Positions 9,301 to 17,220 of a DNA stretch of 64,000 nt are shown piece after piece. The position numbers and the translations under genes were made by a program. Position 1 is the stretch's first letter. Each line of letters opens with the position of its first letter. The notes beneath the pieces are model-generated. The model was not told the DNA's origin. It was given only the letters and a program-made list of their open reading frames with translations, and did no database searches. The stretch is from Flavonifractor sp963557075 (GTDB taxonomy: Bacteria; Bacillota; Clostridia; Oscillospirales; Oscillospiraceae): the NCBI GenBank assembly GCA_963557075.1, contig CAUWDA010000005.1:13896-77895 (forward strand). Reading direction: 5' to 3'.

Positions 9301-9868
9301 AGGCGGCGGGGTCCGGGTGGGCCTGGACCCGGCCCCGGATGTCCAGCACAATCTGCACCAGCCGCCGGTCGTCCCGCCCGGCGGACATGGTGTCCACCAG
9401 CTTTGCAAAGTCCCCCTCCGTCTCTATGGACTCATAGCGCCGTTCCAGCACGTCGTTGAGGGCGCGGAGCATCAGAATGCCCGCCTCCCCCTCGTCGCAC
9501 AGGCGGAAGTCCGGGTCCAGGTCCAGCAGGTGGCCGCACTCCCGCAGCAGCTGGGCGCAGAAGGCGTGGATGGTAGAGATGCCCGCCTTGTACACCAAGG
9601 TGGCCTGACGGCGCAGATGCCCGTCGGTGGGCCGCAGGGCCAGCCGGTCGGACAGCTCCTCCACGATGCGGCTCCGCAGCTCGGCGGCGGCGGCCTTGGT
9701 GTAGGTGATGACCAGGAAGCGGTCCACGTCGGCCCCCTCCTCCACCCGGGCCAGCAGACGCTCCACCAGCACCCGGGTCTTACCGGAGCCGGCGGCGGCG
9801 GACACAAGCAGACCTCCGCCTCGGTTATCTACTGCCGCCTGTTGTTCCTCTGTCAGGGAAAAGGCCAT
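6302..9868 (-). CDS. addA: ATP-dependent helicase/nuclease subunit A, AddA
   Basis: Helicase-nuclease subunit of the AddAB complex, which resects double-strand breaks and loads RecA at Chi sites, the Firmicutes counterpart of RecBCD. The Q-motif LTEEQQAAV and Walker A AAAGSGKTRVLV lie at the N-terminus; motif II is DEYQDTNEVQ and motif VI includes LLYVAMTRAKEKL. The C-terminal RecB-type nuclease motif is VVDFKTDR (about residue 1125). Length 1188 residues matches the family. AAGGAGAG precedes the ATG. Unusually its partner addB lies 2.1 kb upstream with other genes in between rather than adjacent. Confidence 0.95.
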   Translation of the reverse strand: MAFSLTEEQQAAVDNRGGGLLVSAAAGSGKTRVLVERLLARVEEGADVDRFLVITYTKAAAAELRSRIVEELSDRLALRPTDGHLRRQATLVYKAGISTIHAFCAQLLRECGHLLDLDPDFRLCDEGEAGILMLRALNDVLERRYESIETEGDFAKLVDTMSAGRDDRRLVQIVLDIRGRVQAHPDPAAWLTQQERVFALEGVTDPSQTPWGELLLSDAAGQAAYWRRRMEEARDLCERDENLLANYGDSVAQTARALQQFEAAAGKGWEEARALLPIPFPTVGRKKMVDDPAAVERVKAIRTACKKRMEKLEDWFADSGEALLADLRTVYPAMRGLFALVRDFELAYAAEKTRRGLLDFSDLEHMTVRLLVGEDGRPTELARQWSGRYNEIMVDEYQDTNEVQNAIFSALSKEGTNLFMVGDVKQSIYRFRLADPTIFLGKYRTFKPYTQAGEGEERRVILSRNFRSRPEVLEGCNDLFRAIMSVPFGEMAYTDDQALYPGASFAPDPAYQVELDALDASGSGEEGAEKVSRDLLEARFAACRIRELLDGKFPVSDGEGGTRPVRPADVVILLRSPNTVLRHYARALSEQELPWEAEGGGDFFGSTEISVALSLLQIVDNPRQDVALISVLRSPVYGFSADRLAQIRAASPDTDFYAALAADGGADSCGFLRELDALRAGAGDMSSHQLLWHVYDRTNLLGVFGAMGEGETRQGNLLALAELARQFEGAGHKGLFRFLTYLTRLRENGAKLAPPTAGRTGGGVRIMSIHKSKGLEFPVVLLCGLARRLNREDMSRPILFHPKLGVGPKGLDVDRGIEYPTLARMAVARQLEREMMAEELRLLYVAMTRAKEKLILSVALTGGGKDLEKLAGDSGYPVDPQVLLGCQSVGQWVLLAALCRPEGGALRRAAGREVAVPAAPFGPGWDIRFVDGAPLAQAPPQRWSAPAQTAEQEAGDGEELVDRLRWTYPHQEEVAIPSKLTATQLKGRALDEEAAEQAPRPVRPLTFGRPRFAAEELGLTAAQRGTALHQVLQFIDFERTGTVEEIKSEIARLVEQQYITPQQGEAVDPAPIAAFFRSALGEELLSSVSLRREFKFSILEPAGRYYPRAGEGEQVLFQGVVDCYYETLEGITVVDFKTDRVTKATIMDRAEHYRPQLEAYSKALEEITGRPVIRRVLWFFALNQGVDL

Positions 9869-9897
9869 CTGGTTCTCTCCTTTCCATCGGACGACCG

Positions 9898-9927
9898 GCA
9901 GGGGGCGTCGTGTTCGACGTCCCCTGC
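9898..9927. terminator. Hairpin after the symporter gene
   Basis: GC-rich stem (GCAGGGG-CGTCG / CGACG-CCCCTGC, one mismatch, TGTT loop) between the symporter stop and the addA start. It lacks a T-tract, so termination is uncertain; it may limit read-through into addA. Confidence 0.4.
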
Positions 9928-9940
9928 ATCGCTTTCTCGC

Positions 9941-11380
9941 TTATTGGTCCTCCCACTTGCGGGCGTGGGCCTCATCCCAGATCTCCGGGTCTCCAACCCC
10001 TACGTCCGCATAGCGATACACCGGGTCCTTGCCCGCCTTTTTCTGGTCCATATAGTCCCGCAGCACCTTCAAAGCCTTGCTCCCCAGCAGCAGGATAGCC
10101 ACCAGGTTCACCAGGGCCATCAGGCCCATGAGCACGTCGGCCAGGTCCCACACCATGGAGAAGCTCATCTGTGCCCCGATGAAGATGGCCGCCACACAGG
10201 TCAGCCGGAACACCAGCAGCCCCCGTTTGGAGTCCCGGATGAACTTGAAGTTGGACTCGGTATAGTAGTAGTTGCCCACCAGGGAGCTGAAGGCAAAGAG
10301 GAAGATGGACACCGTGATGAACAGCGGACCGAAGGGGCCCACCTGGGCATGGACCGCCGCCTGGACAAAGTTCATGCCCTCGCTGTAGGCGTCGATGGGC
10401 ACCCCGGACAGCAGCAGCATAAAGGCGGTGGTGGAGCAGATGAGGATGGTGTCGATAAACACGGACAGCATCTGCACCAGCCCCTGCTTCACCGGATGGG
10501 ACACATCAGCGGCCGCCGCCGCGTTGGGGGCGGAGCCCATGCCCGCCTCGTTGGAGTACAGTCCCCGCTTGATGCCCTGCATGACGCAGGAGGCGCCGAT
10601 CCCGGCGAACATGGCCTTGGGGTCGAAGGCCTGGGAGACGATGAGGGAGATCATGTGGGGCACCTGGTCAATATTCTTGATCGTGATGAACAGGCCCAGA
10701 GCAATATAGACGAGGGCCATCACCGGCACGATGCCGGAGGTGATGGCGCTGATGCGCCGCACACCGCCGAAGATGCACACGCCGGTGAGAAGGGCCAGCA
10801 CTCCGCCCACCACGGCGGGCCAGATGCTGGAGGCGTAGTCGGGCAGGTAGTACTGGAGGGCGGAGCCGGCGTTATAGGCCTGGAGCGCGTTGAAGCCGTA
10901 AGCAAAACAGGCAATCAGCAGCACCGCGAACACCACGCCCCAGGTCCGGCTGCCCAGGGCCTTCTGGATATAATAGGCCGGGCCGCCCACCCAGTTCTCC
11001 CCGTGCTTCTCCTTGTAGCACTGGGCCAGGGTGCTCTCGATGAAGGCGGAGGCGGCGCCGACGAGGGCCAGCAGCCACATCCAGAACACCGCGCCATAGC
11101 CGCCGATGAGGGTGGCGGCGATGATGGCGTTGGCCACCCCGGCGATGTTGCCGGTGCCCACCCGGGAGGCGGTGGAGATCATCAGGGCCTGGAAGGAGGA
11201 GATATCCTTGCCGTCCTTTTTTCTCTCCCCCAGGACCCGGATGGCCTCGGGAAACAGCCGGAACTGGACGCCCCTGGTACGGATGGTGAAGTACACCCCC
11301 GCGAAGATGAGCAGGGCGATGAGGATATAGGTGTAAAGAAAGTTGCTGGTGTTGCTTAAAAGGCTCCCAAAAAACGCCAT
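9941..11380 (-). CDS. Alanine/glycine:cation symporter (AGCS family)
   Basis: Sodium- or proton-coupled importer of alanine or glycine in the cytoplasmic membrane. About ten hydrophobic segments are visible, with family blocks such as TRVGTGNIAGVANAI-like sequence (read here as SRVGTGNIAGVANAI), GGYGAVFWMW, GGPAYYIQKALG and SNEAGMGSAPNAAAAADV. At 479 residues it is full length. It lies between addB/XRE and addA on the same strand and interrupts the usual addBA pair. Substrate choice between alanine and glycine cannot be read from the sequence. Confidence 0.92.
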   Translation of the reverse strand: MAFFGSLLSNTSNFLYTYILIALLIFAGVYFTIRTRGVQFRLFPEAIRVLGERKKDGKDISSFQALMISTASRVGTGNIAGVANAIIAATLIGGYGAVFWMWLLALVGAASAFIESTLAQCYKEKHGENWVGGPAYYIQKALGSRTWGVVFAVLLIACFAYGFNALQAYNAGSALQYYLPDYASSIWPAVVGGVLALLTGVCIFGGVRRISAITSGIVPVMALVYIALGLFITIKNIDQVPHMISLIVSQAFDPKAMFAGIGASCVMQGIKRGLYSNEAGMGSAPNAAAAADVSHPVKQGLVQMLSVFIDTILICSTTAFMLLLSGVPIDAYSEGMNFVQAAVHAQVGPFGPLFITVSIFLFAFSSLVGNYYYTESNFKFIRDSKRGLLVFRLTCVAAIFIGAQMSFSMVWDLADVLMGLMALVNLVAILLLGSKALKVLRDYMDQKKAGKDPVYRYADVGVGDPEIWDEAHARKWEDQ

Positions 11381-11458
11381 ATAGTTATAATTCCTTTCTC
11401 TTAATCGCTTATCTCCTGATTGGCCGCATTGATAACCGCGGCTCCAGTGCGCCCGCCG

Positions 11459-11680
11459 CTACCGAATGACCTCCCGGTGGTCGGAGCGGCCCACCAGATA
11501 GTCCAGAGACACGTCGAAATAGTCGGCCAGGGCCAGCAGGCCGTTGTAATCGGGTCGGTTCTTCCCCGCTTCGTAGTTGTGGACCGACCAGCGCGTTACC
11601 CCTAACATATCCCCAATGGTCTGTTGTGATACGCCCGCAGCCGTCCGAAGGGCTGCCAATCTTTCTTCAAATGTCGCCAT
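11459..11680 (-). CDS. Small XRE-family HTH regulator
   Basis: DNA-binding protein of 73 residues consisting almost wholly of a Cro/CI-type helix-turn-helix. The core AAGVSQQTIGDMLGVTRWSV and the following NYEAGKNRPDYNGLLALADYFDVSLDYLVGR are the standard family pattern (about residues 16-66). A TTG at 11701 would add seven residues but the ATG at 11680 has a better GAGGGG site. It is divergent from the small gene at 11761. The intergenic promoter holds an inverted repeat, which suggests it regulates itself or that neighbour. Confidence 0.85.
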   Translation of the reverse strand: MATFEERLAALRTAAGVSQQTIGDMLGVTRWSVHNYEAGKNRPDYNGLLALADYFDVSLDYLVGRSDHREVIR

Positions 11681-11694
11681 CTTGTTCCCCTCTC

Positions 11695-11723
11695 TTGACA
11701 AGTTGAGTTTATCTCACTATACT
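11695..11723 (+). promoter_or_regulatory. Promoter of the DUF6809-like gene with internal inverted repeat
   Basis: TTGACA (11695-11700), 17-bp spacer, TATACT (11718-11723). The spacer contains TGAG-TTTAT-CTCA, a short dyad placed where a repressor such as the adjacent XRE protein could block polymerase. Confidence 0.75.
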
Positions 11724-11760
11724 ATGTGTAGAGTTAAAATTCACATTTGGAGGGATTTTT

Positions 11761-12018
11761 ATGTTTGACCTGTTACTTCTGAGGCAGCTGGTTTCCCAGG
11801 AAATGCCCCCGGAGTACCGCAAGCAGCAGGAGGTAGTGGAAGCCTACCTCCACAGGATGAGCCGGGGATTCTCCTCCGCCTTTCTGGACGACTTCTGGAC
11901 GGAAACGGGAAAGCTCTTCGCCCTGGAGCGCGACCAGGCCTTTCTCTCCGGCCTGCGGCTGGGGGCGGAGCTCAGCCTTGCTCTTGCTCCACAGCCGACC
12001 AGAAGTCCTCGCCCTTGA
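11761..12018 (+). CDS. Small protein, DUF6809-like
   Basis: Uncharacterised 85-residue acidic protein. The C-terminal half (ALERDQAFLSGLRLGAEL) resembles the end of DUF6809-type proteins common in gut Firmicutes, where an E-x-F-x-x-G-F-R-L-G-A pattern recurs; this is recognition by eye. A good GGAGGG lies before the ATG and a strong promoter precedes it. Its last 47 bases overlap, convergently, the 3' end of addB, so the two messages are antisense at their ends. It stands divergent from the XRE regulator. Confidence 0.65.
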   Translation: MFDLLLLRQLVSQEMPPEYRKQQEVVEAYLHRMSRGFSSAFLDDFWTETGKLFALERDQAFLSGLRLGAELSLALAPQPTRSPRP

Positions 12019-15000
12019 CGGTGGGGAGCCACCGCTTTTTGTCGCACCCCCTGCCCTCCTCAAAGTGGCAGGCGGCGGCATAGTCGCACCACTGGCAGGC
12101 GTTCTGCTCCGGTCCCCGCCAGAAGGGGTCGGCGTTGATGTTGCCCGCCGCCAGCTCCTGGCCGATCTGGCGCAGGATATGGTCGGTGTGGCGGGCCAGC
12201 TTGCCCAGCCGCTCGGCGGACACCAGGGCGTCGCCGGTGAACTGCCCCGCCCTGTTCACCCGGACGGGGAGGAAACGGATGGGCCCCTCCTCCGGGTCCT
12301 CCATGGCGGCCAGCACATCGGGGTCGTCCAGCACCACGCCTTTCCGGCGCAGCTCGGCGTCCACCATCTTCTGCCGGACCTGGTCGCTCATGGTGCGGCT
12401 GCCCGCCACCACCGCGTCTCTGGCGGGTAGGTAGAGAACGCCAGCCCCTGTCACATCATGTTTGTAAAGTGTTTTTCCCTCTCGTTCCAGCGTGAACAGA
12501 TAGAGCAGCATCTGAAGGCCCATTCCGTGCCAGATATCGGTCAGATCAAAGGACTTGCGGCCCGTCTTGTAATCTACCACCCGCAGATAGAGCCGCCCGT
12601 CGTGCTCCCAGCCGTCCACCCGGTCCACAAAGCCGGAGATACTGACGGTGATCCCGTCCACATTCAGCTCCACCGGGGGCAGGTCTTTGCCGCTGCCGAA
12701 GCCCAGCTCAAAGGAGATGGGCTGAAACTGAGACGTGCGCAGCTCCTCCGCCACATTTTCCACCACGGCGTGCACCGACTTGCGCAGGCGGCGGAACAGG
12801 TACTGAAACCGGGCGGTCTCCTGCTCCAGCCCACCCAGCTGCTCCGCCACATAGCGTTCCACTGCCTGATCGGTGAGGGCCCGCAGCTCCTCCGGGGAGA
12901 CCGCCTTCACGCCGCCCCGCTCCAGACAGGCCTTCAGCACATGCTCCAACACATCGTGGATAAAGGTCCCGTACTCCGGCGCCTGGAAGCCGGCGACCCG
13001 CCGGGGCTCCGCTTTCAGACCGTATTGCATGAAGTAGGAGAAGTGGCAGGCCTTGTACTTGTCCATCCGGGAGGCCGACATGGGCACCCGCCGGCCATAG
13101 AGCGCGTCCACTGCCGGGCGGGACAGGCTTCCCCGCTCCCGGCCCGCGGCGGCGGTCATCCGTTCCACCAGGGGGGCATACTCCGGAAGGGCTGCCAGCG
13201 CCCGGGCCGCCTGAGGGAAGCAGCCCGCCAGCTCCAGGGCAGGCCGGGGGGCCGCCAGACGGAAGGAGCCGTCCAGCCGTCCCTCCTCCACCCGGCGCAG
13301 GCCGGGCAGAAGGGCCCGCAGCCGGGGCACCAGAAAGGCGGGCCGGTGCTCCTCCCCCTCTCCGCCGGCGGCAGACCAACAGACATAAAACCGCTCCCGG
13401 GGCAGGACGCAGGTCTCATAGACGATGGTCATCTCCCGATAGAGCTTGTCCCCGGCCCGCGGGGCGGGTTCCAGCCCGTAGGAGGCCAGCAGGCTGCGGT
13501 CGTCGTCGCTGAGCAGTCCCGGCGCCGGAGCGGCCGCGGGGATGGCCCCATCGTCCGCCCCCAGCAGAAACACCGCCCGGAAGCTCCTGTGGGCCAGCCG
13601 TGGCATCTCCCCGGCACTCACCCGGTCCAGGGAAACCGGGATGGAGCCCACGTCGTACTGAGAGAGCACCAGGGAGAAGAGCCGGGCAAATTCCTCCAGC
13701 TCCATAGGGGTGTCCCCCAGGATCTGGGCGCACTGCTCCAGGCCGCCGCACAGGATATCCCACAGCTGGGCGTACTCCTCCGCCAGAGCCGCCTGGTCCC
13801 CCTGCCGCAGCTCCTCCGCCCGGGCCGCAAGCCGCTCGGGCACCCCCATGTCCTCCAAAAAGCGGTAGAGGGCCATGGCCTGGCCCCGCCCCGTCCGGTC
13901 CTGCTGCTTCCGCAGCCGCTCCAGGGGGGCGGTCACCTGCCGGCGCAGGGCGTTGAGCCGGGCCAGCAGGTCCGCATCCGCCTCGGTAAACTTTCGTCCG
14001 TAGCCCTTGGGGTGGTTGGTCCAGTCCTTTTTGCCGGTCCAGGCGCTCCCCTCCAGGCTCCAGGTCAAAGCGTAGTTCTCCAGCAGATCCACATCCTCCC
14101 GGCTCAGGCCGGTAAGACCGGTCTTGAGACAGCGGAACAGGTCGTCATACCGGTACCCTCCGGTCACCGTGTCCAGGGCGGCGGTGATGAGGGTGAGGAT
14201 GGGTTTTTCCAGAATGTCGCTCATGCGGCTGAGGAAGAGCGGCACCCCGTAGCGGGCAAAGACCGTCTCCAGAATGGGGCCATACCCCTCCATGCTCCGG
14301 GCACAGACGGCGATATCCCGGAAGCGGTATCCCTCCTCCCGGACCAAGCGCAGGATCTCCGCCGCCGTCCACTCCACCTCGGAGTAGGGCATATTGGCGG
14401 TAAAGAGCGTCACCTCTTCCCCGTCGGTCTCCAGCGGCAGGGGCTGCGGCGCAAACAGCTGCCGCTCCAGATGGGCCAGGGCGGGCATACGGCCCGTCCG
14501 GTCCTCTGTCAGCACCTCCGTCCGGGCGGGCACCCCCCGTTCCCTGGCCAGCCGTATCAGCTGCCGGGCGGTGCGCCTGGCGGGGGAAAAGATGCCCGTC
14601 CCCCCCTCGTCCTCCTCCAGCTTGTCGCAGGTAAGGGCCACTGTCACCGTGGCCGCTTTGTCCAGCAGGGCGGAGAGCACCTGCCGCTCCTGGGGGGTGA
14701 AGTCGGTAAAGCCGTCTACATAGAGATCCTTCCCCGCCGCCCAATCGCTCCGGACCAGGGCCTCGGCCAGCCGGGTCAACTTATCCCGGGGATCGGCCCA
14801 CTTCCGGGCGGTCATGGCCTCATAGGCCCCGCAGATGAGGGCCAGGTCGGTCAGCTTATCTCCCTCGCTGCCTCCGGTCTCGCTGCCGGCGCTCCACAGC
14901 TGCTCCGGCGTGATGCAGCAGCTCTTCAGCTCGTCCACTGTGGCCAGCAGGCTGCTGAGAAAAGCGGGCTTGCGGGACGGCCGCTGGTATACCTTGAGCT

Positions 15001-15295
15001 GGTCCGTCACCGACTTGAGGGCGGTACACAGCAGCAGCAGCCGTCCCCCCTCGTCCAGCATGGGGGCGGCCAGGCCGCCGCAGACGGAAAACACCCGGTT
15101 TGCCAGCCGGGTAAAGGAGAGGACCTCGGCATGGGCGGAGACGGCGTTGCCGCCGATGGCACACAGCCGGCGCTCCATGTCGTGGGAGTGCTGCTCCGGT
15201 ACAATAAGGATCTGGGGCCGGTTGGCCGCCCCCATGGCGGTAAGCATGGCGTGGGTCTTGCCGGTGCCCGCCCGGCCCAGCAGCAGCTTGAGCAT
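11972..15295 (-). CDS. addB: ATP-dependent helicase/nuclease subunit B, AddB
   Basis: Second subunit of the AddAB break-resection complex: an inactivated helicase fold that recognises Chi plus a RecB-family nuclease domain with an Fe-S cluster. Walker A is GRAGTGKTHAM near the N-terminus. The nuclease motif is VVDYKTGRKSFD (about residue 960). Cysteines in the segment KACHFSYF and the distal CQWCDYAAAC supply the 4Fe-4S cluster as in B. subtilis AddB. The start is the ATG at 15295 with AAGGAGGG upstream, giving 1107 residues. A longer in-frame N-terminus to 15367 lacks family similarity. Confidence 0.94.
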   Translation of the reverse strand: MLKLLLGRAGTGKTHAMLTAMGAANRPQILIVPEQHSHDMERRLCAIGGNAVSAHAEVLSFTRLANRVFSVCGGLAAPMLDEGGRLLLLCTALKSVTDQLKVYQRPSRKPAFLSSLLATVDELKSCCITPEQLWSAGSETGGSEGDKLTDLALICGAYEAMTARKWADPRDKLTRLAEALVRSDWAAGKDLYVDGFTDFTPQERQVLSALLDKAATVTVALTCDKLEEDEGGTGIFSPARRTARQLIRLARERGVPARTEVLTEDRTGRMPALAHLERQLFAPQPLPLETDGEEVTLFTANMPYSEVEWTAAEILRLVREEGYRFRDIAVCARSMEGYGPILETVFARYGVPLFLSRMSDILEKPILTLITAALDTVTGGYRYDDLFRCLKTGLTGLSREDVDLLENYALTWSLEGSAWTGKKDWTNHPKGYGRKFTEADADLLARLNALRRQVTAPLERLRKQQDRTGRGQAMALYRFLEDMGVPERLAARAEELRQGDQAALAEEYAQLWDILCGGLEQCAQILGDTPMELEEFARLFSLVLSQYDVGSIPVSLDRVSAGEMPRLAHRSFRAVFLLGADDGAIPAAAPAPGLLSDDDRSLLASYGLEPAPRAGDKLYREMTIVYETCVLPRERFYVCWSAAGGEGEEHRPAFLVPRLRALLPGLRRVEEGRLDGSFRLAAPRPALELAGCFPQAARALAALPEYAPLVERMTAAAGRERGSLSRPAVDALYGRRVPMSASRMDKYKACHFSYFMQYGLKAEPRRVAGFQAPEYGTFIHDVLEHVLKACLERGGVKAVSPEELRALTDQAVERYVAEQLGGLEQETARFQYLFRRLRKSVHAVVENVAEELRTSQFQPISFELGFGSGKDLPPVELNVDGITVSISGFVDRVDGWEHDGRLYLRVVDYKTGRKSFDLTDIWHGMGLQMLLYLFTLEREGKTLYKHDVTGAGVLYLPARDAVVAGSRTMSDQVRQKMVDAELRRKGVVLDDPDVLAAMEDPEEGPIRFLPVRVNRAGQFTGDALVSAERLGKLARHTDHILRQIGQELAAGNINADPFWRGPEQNACQWCDYAAACHFEEGRGCDKKRWLPTVKGEDFWSAVEQEQG

Positions 15296-15368
15296 GGCGC
15301 TCCCTCCTTCCTGTCTAGCAGCAAAATTATAGCATATTTGCCGCCCCGGCACAATGCGGCGGCACAAA

Positions 15369-15398
15369 AGGGGACTGCCGCAGAAGCGGCAGTCCCCT
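15369..15398 (-). terminator. Intrinsic terminator after the guaB unit
   Basis: AGGGGACTGCCGC / GCGGCAGTCCCCT with an AGAA loop; on the minus strand it is followed by TTTT, ending transcription of guaB and the small gene at 15407. Confidence 0.85.
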
Positions 15399-15406
15399 CC
15401 CTGTTC

Positions 15407-15664
15407 TTACCGGACGCCGTAGGTCTCCCACAGCGCCAGGATATTCTGATTGGTCAGCTTTTCTCCGAACAGCTCCCGGAACTGAGCCGTCTTTTGTTTC
15501 CCCTGGGTTTTCAGCGCCTCCATCCTGGCGGCGATCTCGCCCTGCCGGGCGGTCAGGCGCTCATAGGCGTTCTCAAAGGCGGCCAGACGGGCCGCAGCCG
15601 CCCCGTTTTGCTCCGGCGGGATGGTCCAGATACCATCGTCACCCCGCTCTGTGATCCGCTCCAC
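15407..15664 (-). CDS. Small hypothetical protein downstream of guaB
   Basis: Unrecognised 85-residue protein. The middle (about residues 20-62) is rich in A, E, K and R and looks like a single long helix or coiled coil, with the polar tail ELFGEKLTNQNILALWE. The start is a GTG three bases after the guaB stop with only a weak ribosome-binding site, so expression would rely on coupling to guaB. A real terminator follows, which supports it as the last gene of that unit. No function is proposed. Confidence 0.6.
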   Translation of the reverse strand: MERITERGDDGIWTIPPEQNGAAAARLAAFENAYERLTARQGEIAARMEALKTQGKQKTAQFRELFGEKLTNQNILALWETYGVR

Positions 15665-15667
15665 GGC

Positions 15668-17143
15668 TTACTGGGGATTGACGGTGTAGTTGGGAGCCTC
15701 CTTGGTAATATAGATATCGTGGGGGTGGGACTCCTTCAGACCGGCGGCGGTGATCTGCATGAACTGGGCCTTGGTGTGCAGCTCCTCGATGCTGTGGCAG
15801 CCGGTGTAGCCCATGCCGGCCCGGAGACCGCCGGTGAGCTGATAGATGGTGTCGCCGGTCAGGCCCTTGTAAGGCACGCGGCCCTCCACGCCCTCGGGGA
15901 CCAGCTTCTTGTTGTTCTGCTGGAAGTAGCGGTCCTTGGAGCCGCAGGCCATGGCGCCCAGGGAGCCCATGCCGCGGTAGACCTTGAACTGACGGCCCTG
16001 ATAGACCTCGGTGTCCCCGGGGGACTCCTCACAGCCCGCCAGCAGGGAGCCCAGCATGACCACGTTGGCGCCGGCGGCCAGGGCCTTGGCGATGTCGCCG
16101 GAGTACTTCACGCCGCCGTCTGCGATGATGGGCACGTCGTACTCGGCGGCCACCCGTGCGGCGTCATACACAGCCGTGATCTGGGGCACGCCGATACCGG
16201 CCACCACGCGGGTGGTGCAGATGGAGCCGGGGCCGATACCGATCTTCACGCAGTCGGCGCCCGCCTCGATGAGGGCGCGGGTACCTGCGGCGGTGGCCAC
16301 GTTGCCGGCGATGAGCTGGACATCGGGGTAGACAGCCTTGATGCGGCGGACGCAGTCCAGAATGTTGTTGGAGTGGCCGTGGGCGGAGTCCAGGCACAGC
16401 ACGTCGGCGCCGGCCTCCACCAGAGCCCGCACCCGGTCCAGCACGTCAGGGGTGACGCCGATGGCGGCGCCCACCAGCAGACGGCCCTTCTCATCCCGGG
16501 CGGAGTTGGGGTACACATTGGCCTTCTCGATATCCTTGATGGTGATGAGGCCCTTCAGGCGGTACTCGTCGTCCACGATGGGCAGCTTCTCGATCTTGTG
16601 GCGGCGCAGGATCTCCTTGGCCTCCTCCAGAGTGACGCCCTCCTTGGCGGTCACCAGGTTCTCCTTGGTCATCACATTGTCCACCAGCTGGGTCATGTCG
16701 GTCTCAAACTTCATGTCCCGGTTGGTGATGATACCGATGAGCTTGCCGTCCTTACAGATGGGCACACCGGAGATCCGATACTTGGCCATCAGCTCGTCGG
16801 CCTCGGCCAGGGTGTGGCCGGGAGCCAGCCAGAAGGGATTGGTGATAACGCCGTTCTCGCTGCGCTTCACCATGTCCACCTGCTCCGCCTGAGCGCCGAT
16901 GGACATATTCTTGTGGATGATGCCAATACCACCCTCACGGGCGATGGCGATGGCCATGCGATACTCCGTCACCGTGTCCATGGCGGCGCTCATCAGGGGC
17001 ACGTTCAGGGTGATCTTGCGGGTCAGTCTGGTGTGCAGGTCGATGTCCGCAGGCAGAACGTCACTCTCCGCCGGAATGAGCAGTACATCGTCAAAGGTAA
17101 GGCCCTGCTTCAGGAACTTCTGGTGCTCGTCGGTATTGACCAT
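15668..17143 (-). CDS. guaB: IMP dehydrogenase GuaB
   Basis: NAD-dependent oxidation of IMP to XMP, the committed step of guanine nucleotide synthesis. The TIM barrel (GLTFDDVLLIPAESDVLP near the N-terminus) is interrupted by two CBS domains at about residues 95-215. The catalytic loop GPGSICTTRVVAGIGVPQ carries the active-site Cys, and the GGVKYSGDIAKALAAGA and GSLLAGCEESPG blocks follow. At 491 residues it is complete. It has a strong promoter overlapping the end of the thioesterase gene. No purine riboswitch was seen in the short leader. Confidence 0.96.
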   Translation of the reverse strand: MVNTDEHQKFLKQGLTFDDVLLIPAESDVLPADIDLHTRLTRKITLNVPLMSAAMDTVTEYRMAIAIAREGGIGIIHKNMSIGAQAEQVDMVKRSENGVITNPFWLAPGHTLAEADELMAKYRISGVPICKDGKLIGIITNRDMKFETDMTQLVDNVMTKENLVTAKEGVTLEEAKEILRRHKIEKLPIVDDEYRLKGLITIKDIEKANVYPNSARDEKGRLLVGAAIGVTPDVLDRVRALVEAGADVLCLDSAHGHSNNILDCVRRIKAVYPDVQLIAGNVATAAGTRALIEAGADCVKIGIGPGSICTTRVVAGIGVPQITAVYDAARVAAEYDVPIIADGGVKYSGDIAKALAAGANVVMLGSLLAGCEESPGDTEVYQGRQFKVYRGMGSLGAMACGSKDRYFQQNNKKLVPEGVEGRVPYKGLTGDTIYQLTGGLRAGMGYTGCHSIEELHTKAQFMQITAAGLKESHPHDIYITKEAPNYTVNPQ

Positions 17144-17191
17144 GGTGCATCTCCTTTTATCAATTTGTATCTTGGATGGAAAATTTCATCT

Positions 17192-17220
17192 ATTCTACTC
17201 GATTACAGTCCCACTGTCAA
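17192..17220 (-). promoter_or_regulatory. Sigma-A type promoter of guaB
   Basis: On the minus strand TTGACA (17215-17220), 17-bp spacer, TAGAAT (17192-17197). It lies within the last codons of the upstream thioesterase gene, so guaB can be expressed on its own. Confidence 0.78.

Noticed and set aside
7466..11359. Open frame of about 1300 codons on the plus strand opposite addA and the symporter
   Set aside because: Same reason: low-complexity shadow of high-GC genes on the other strand.
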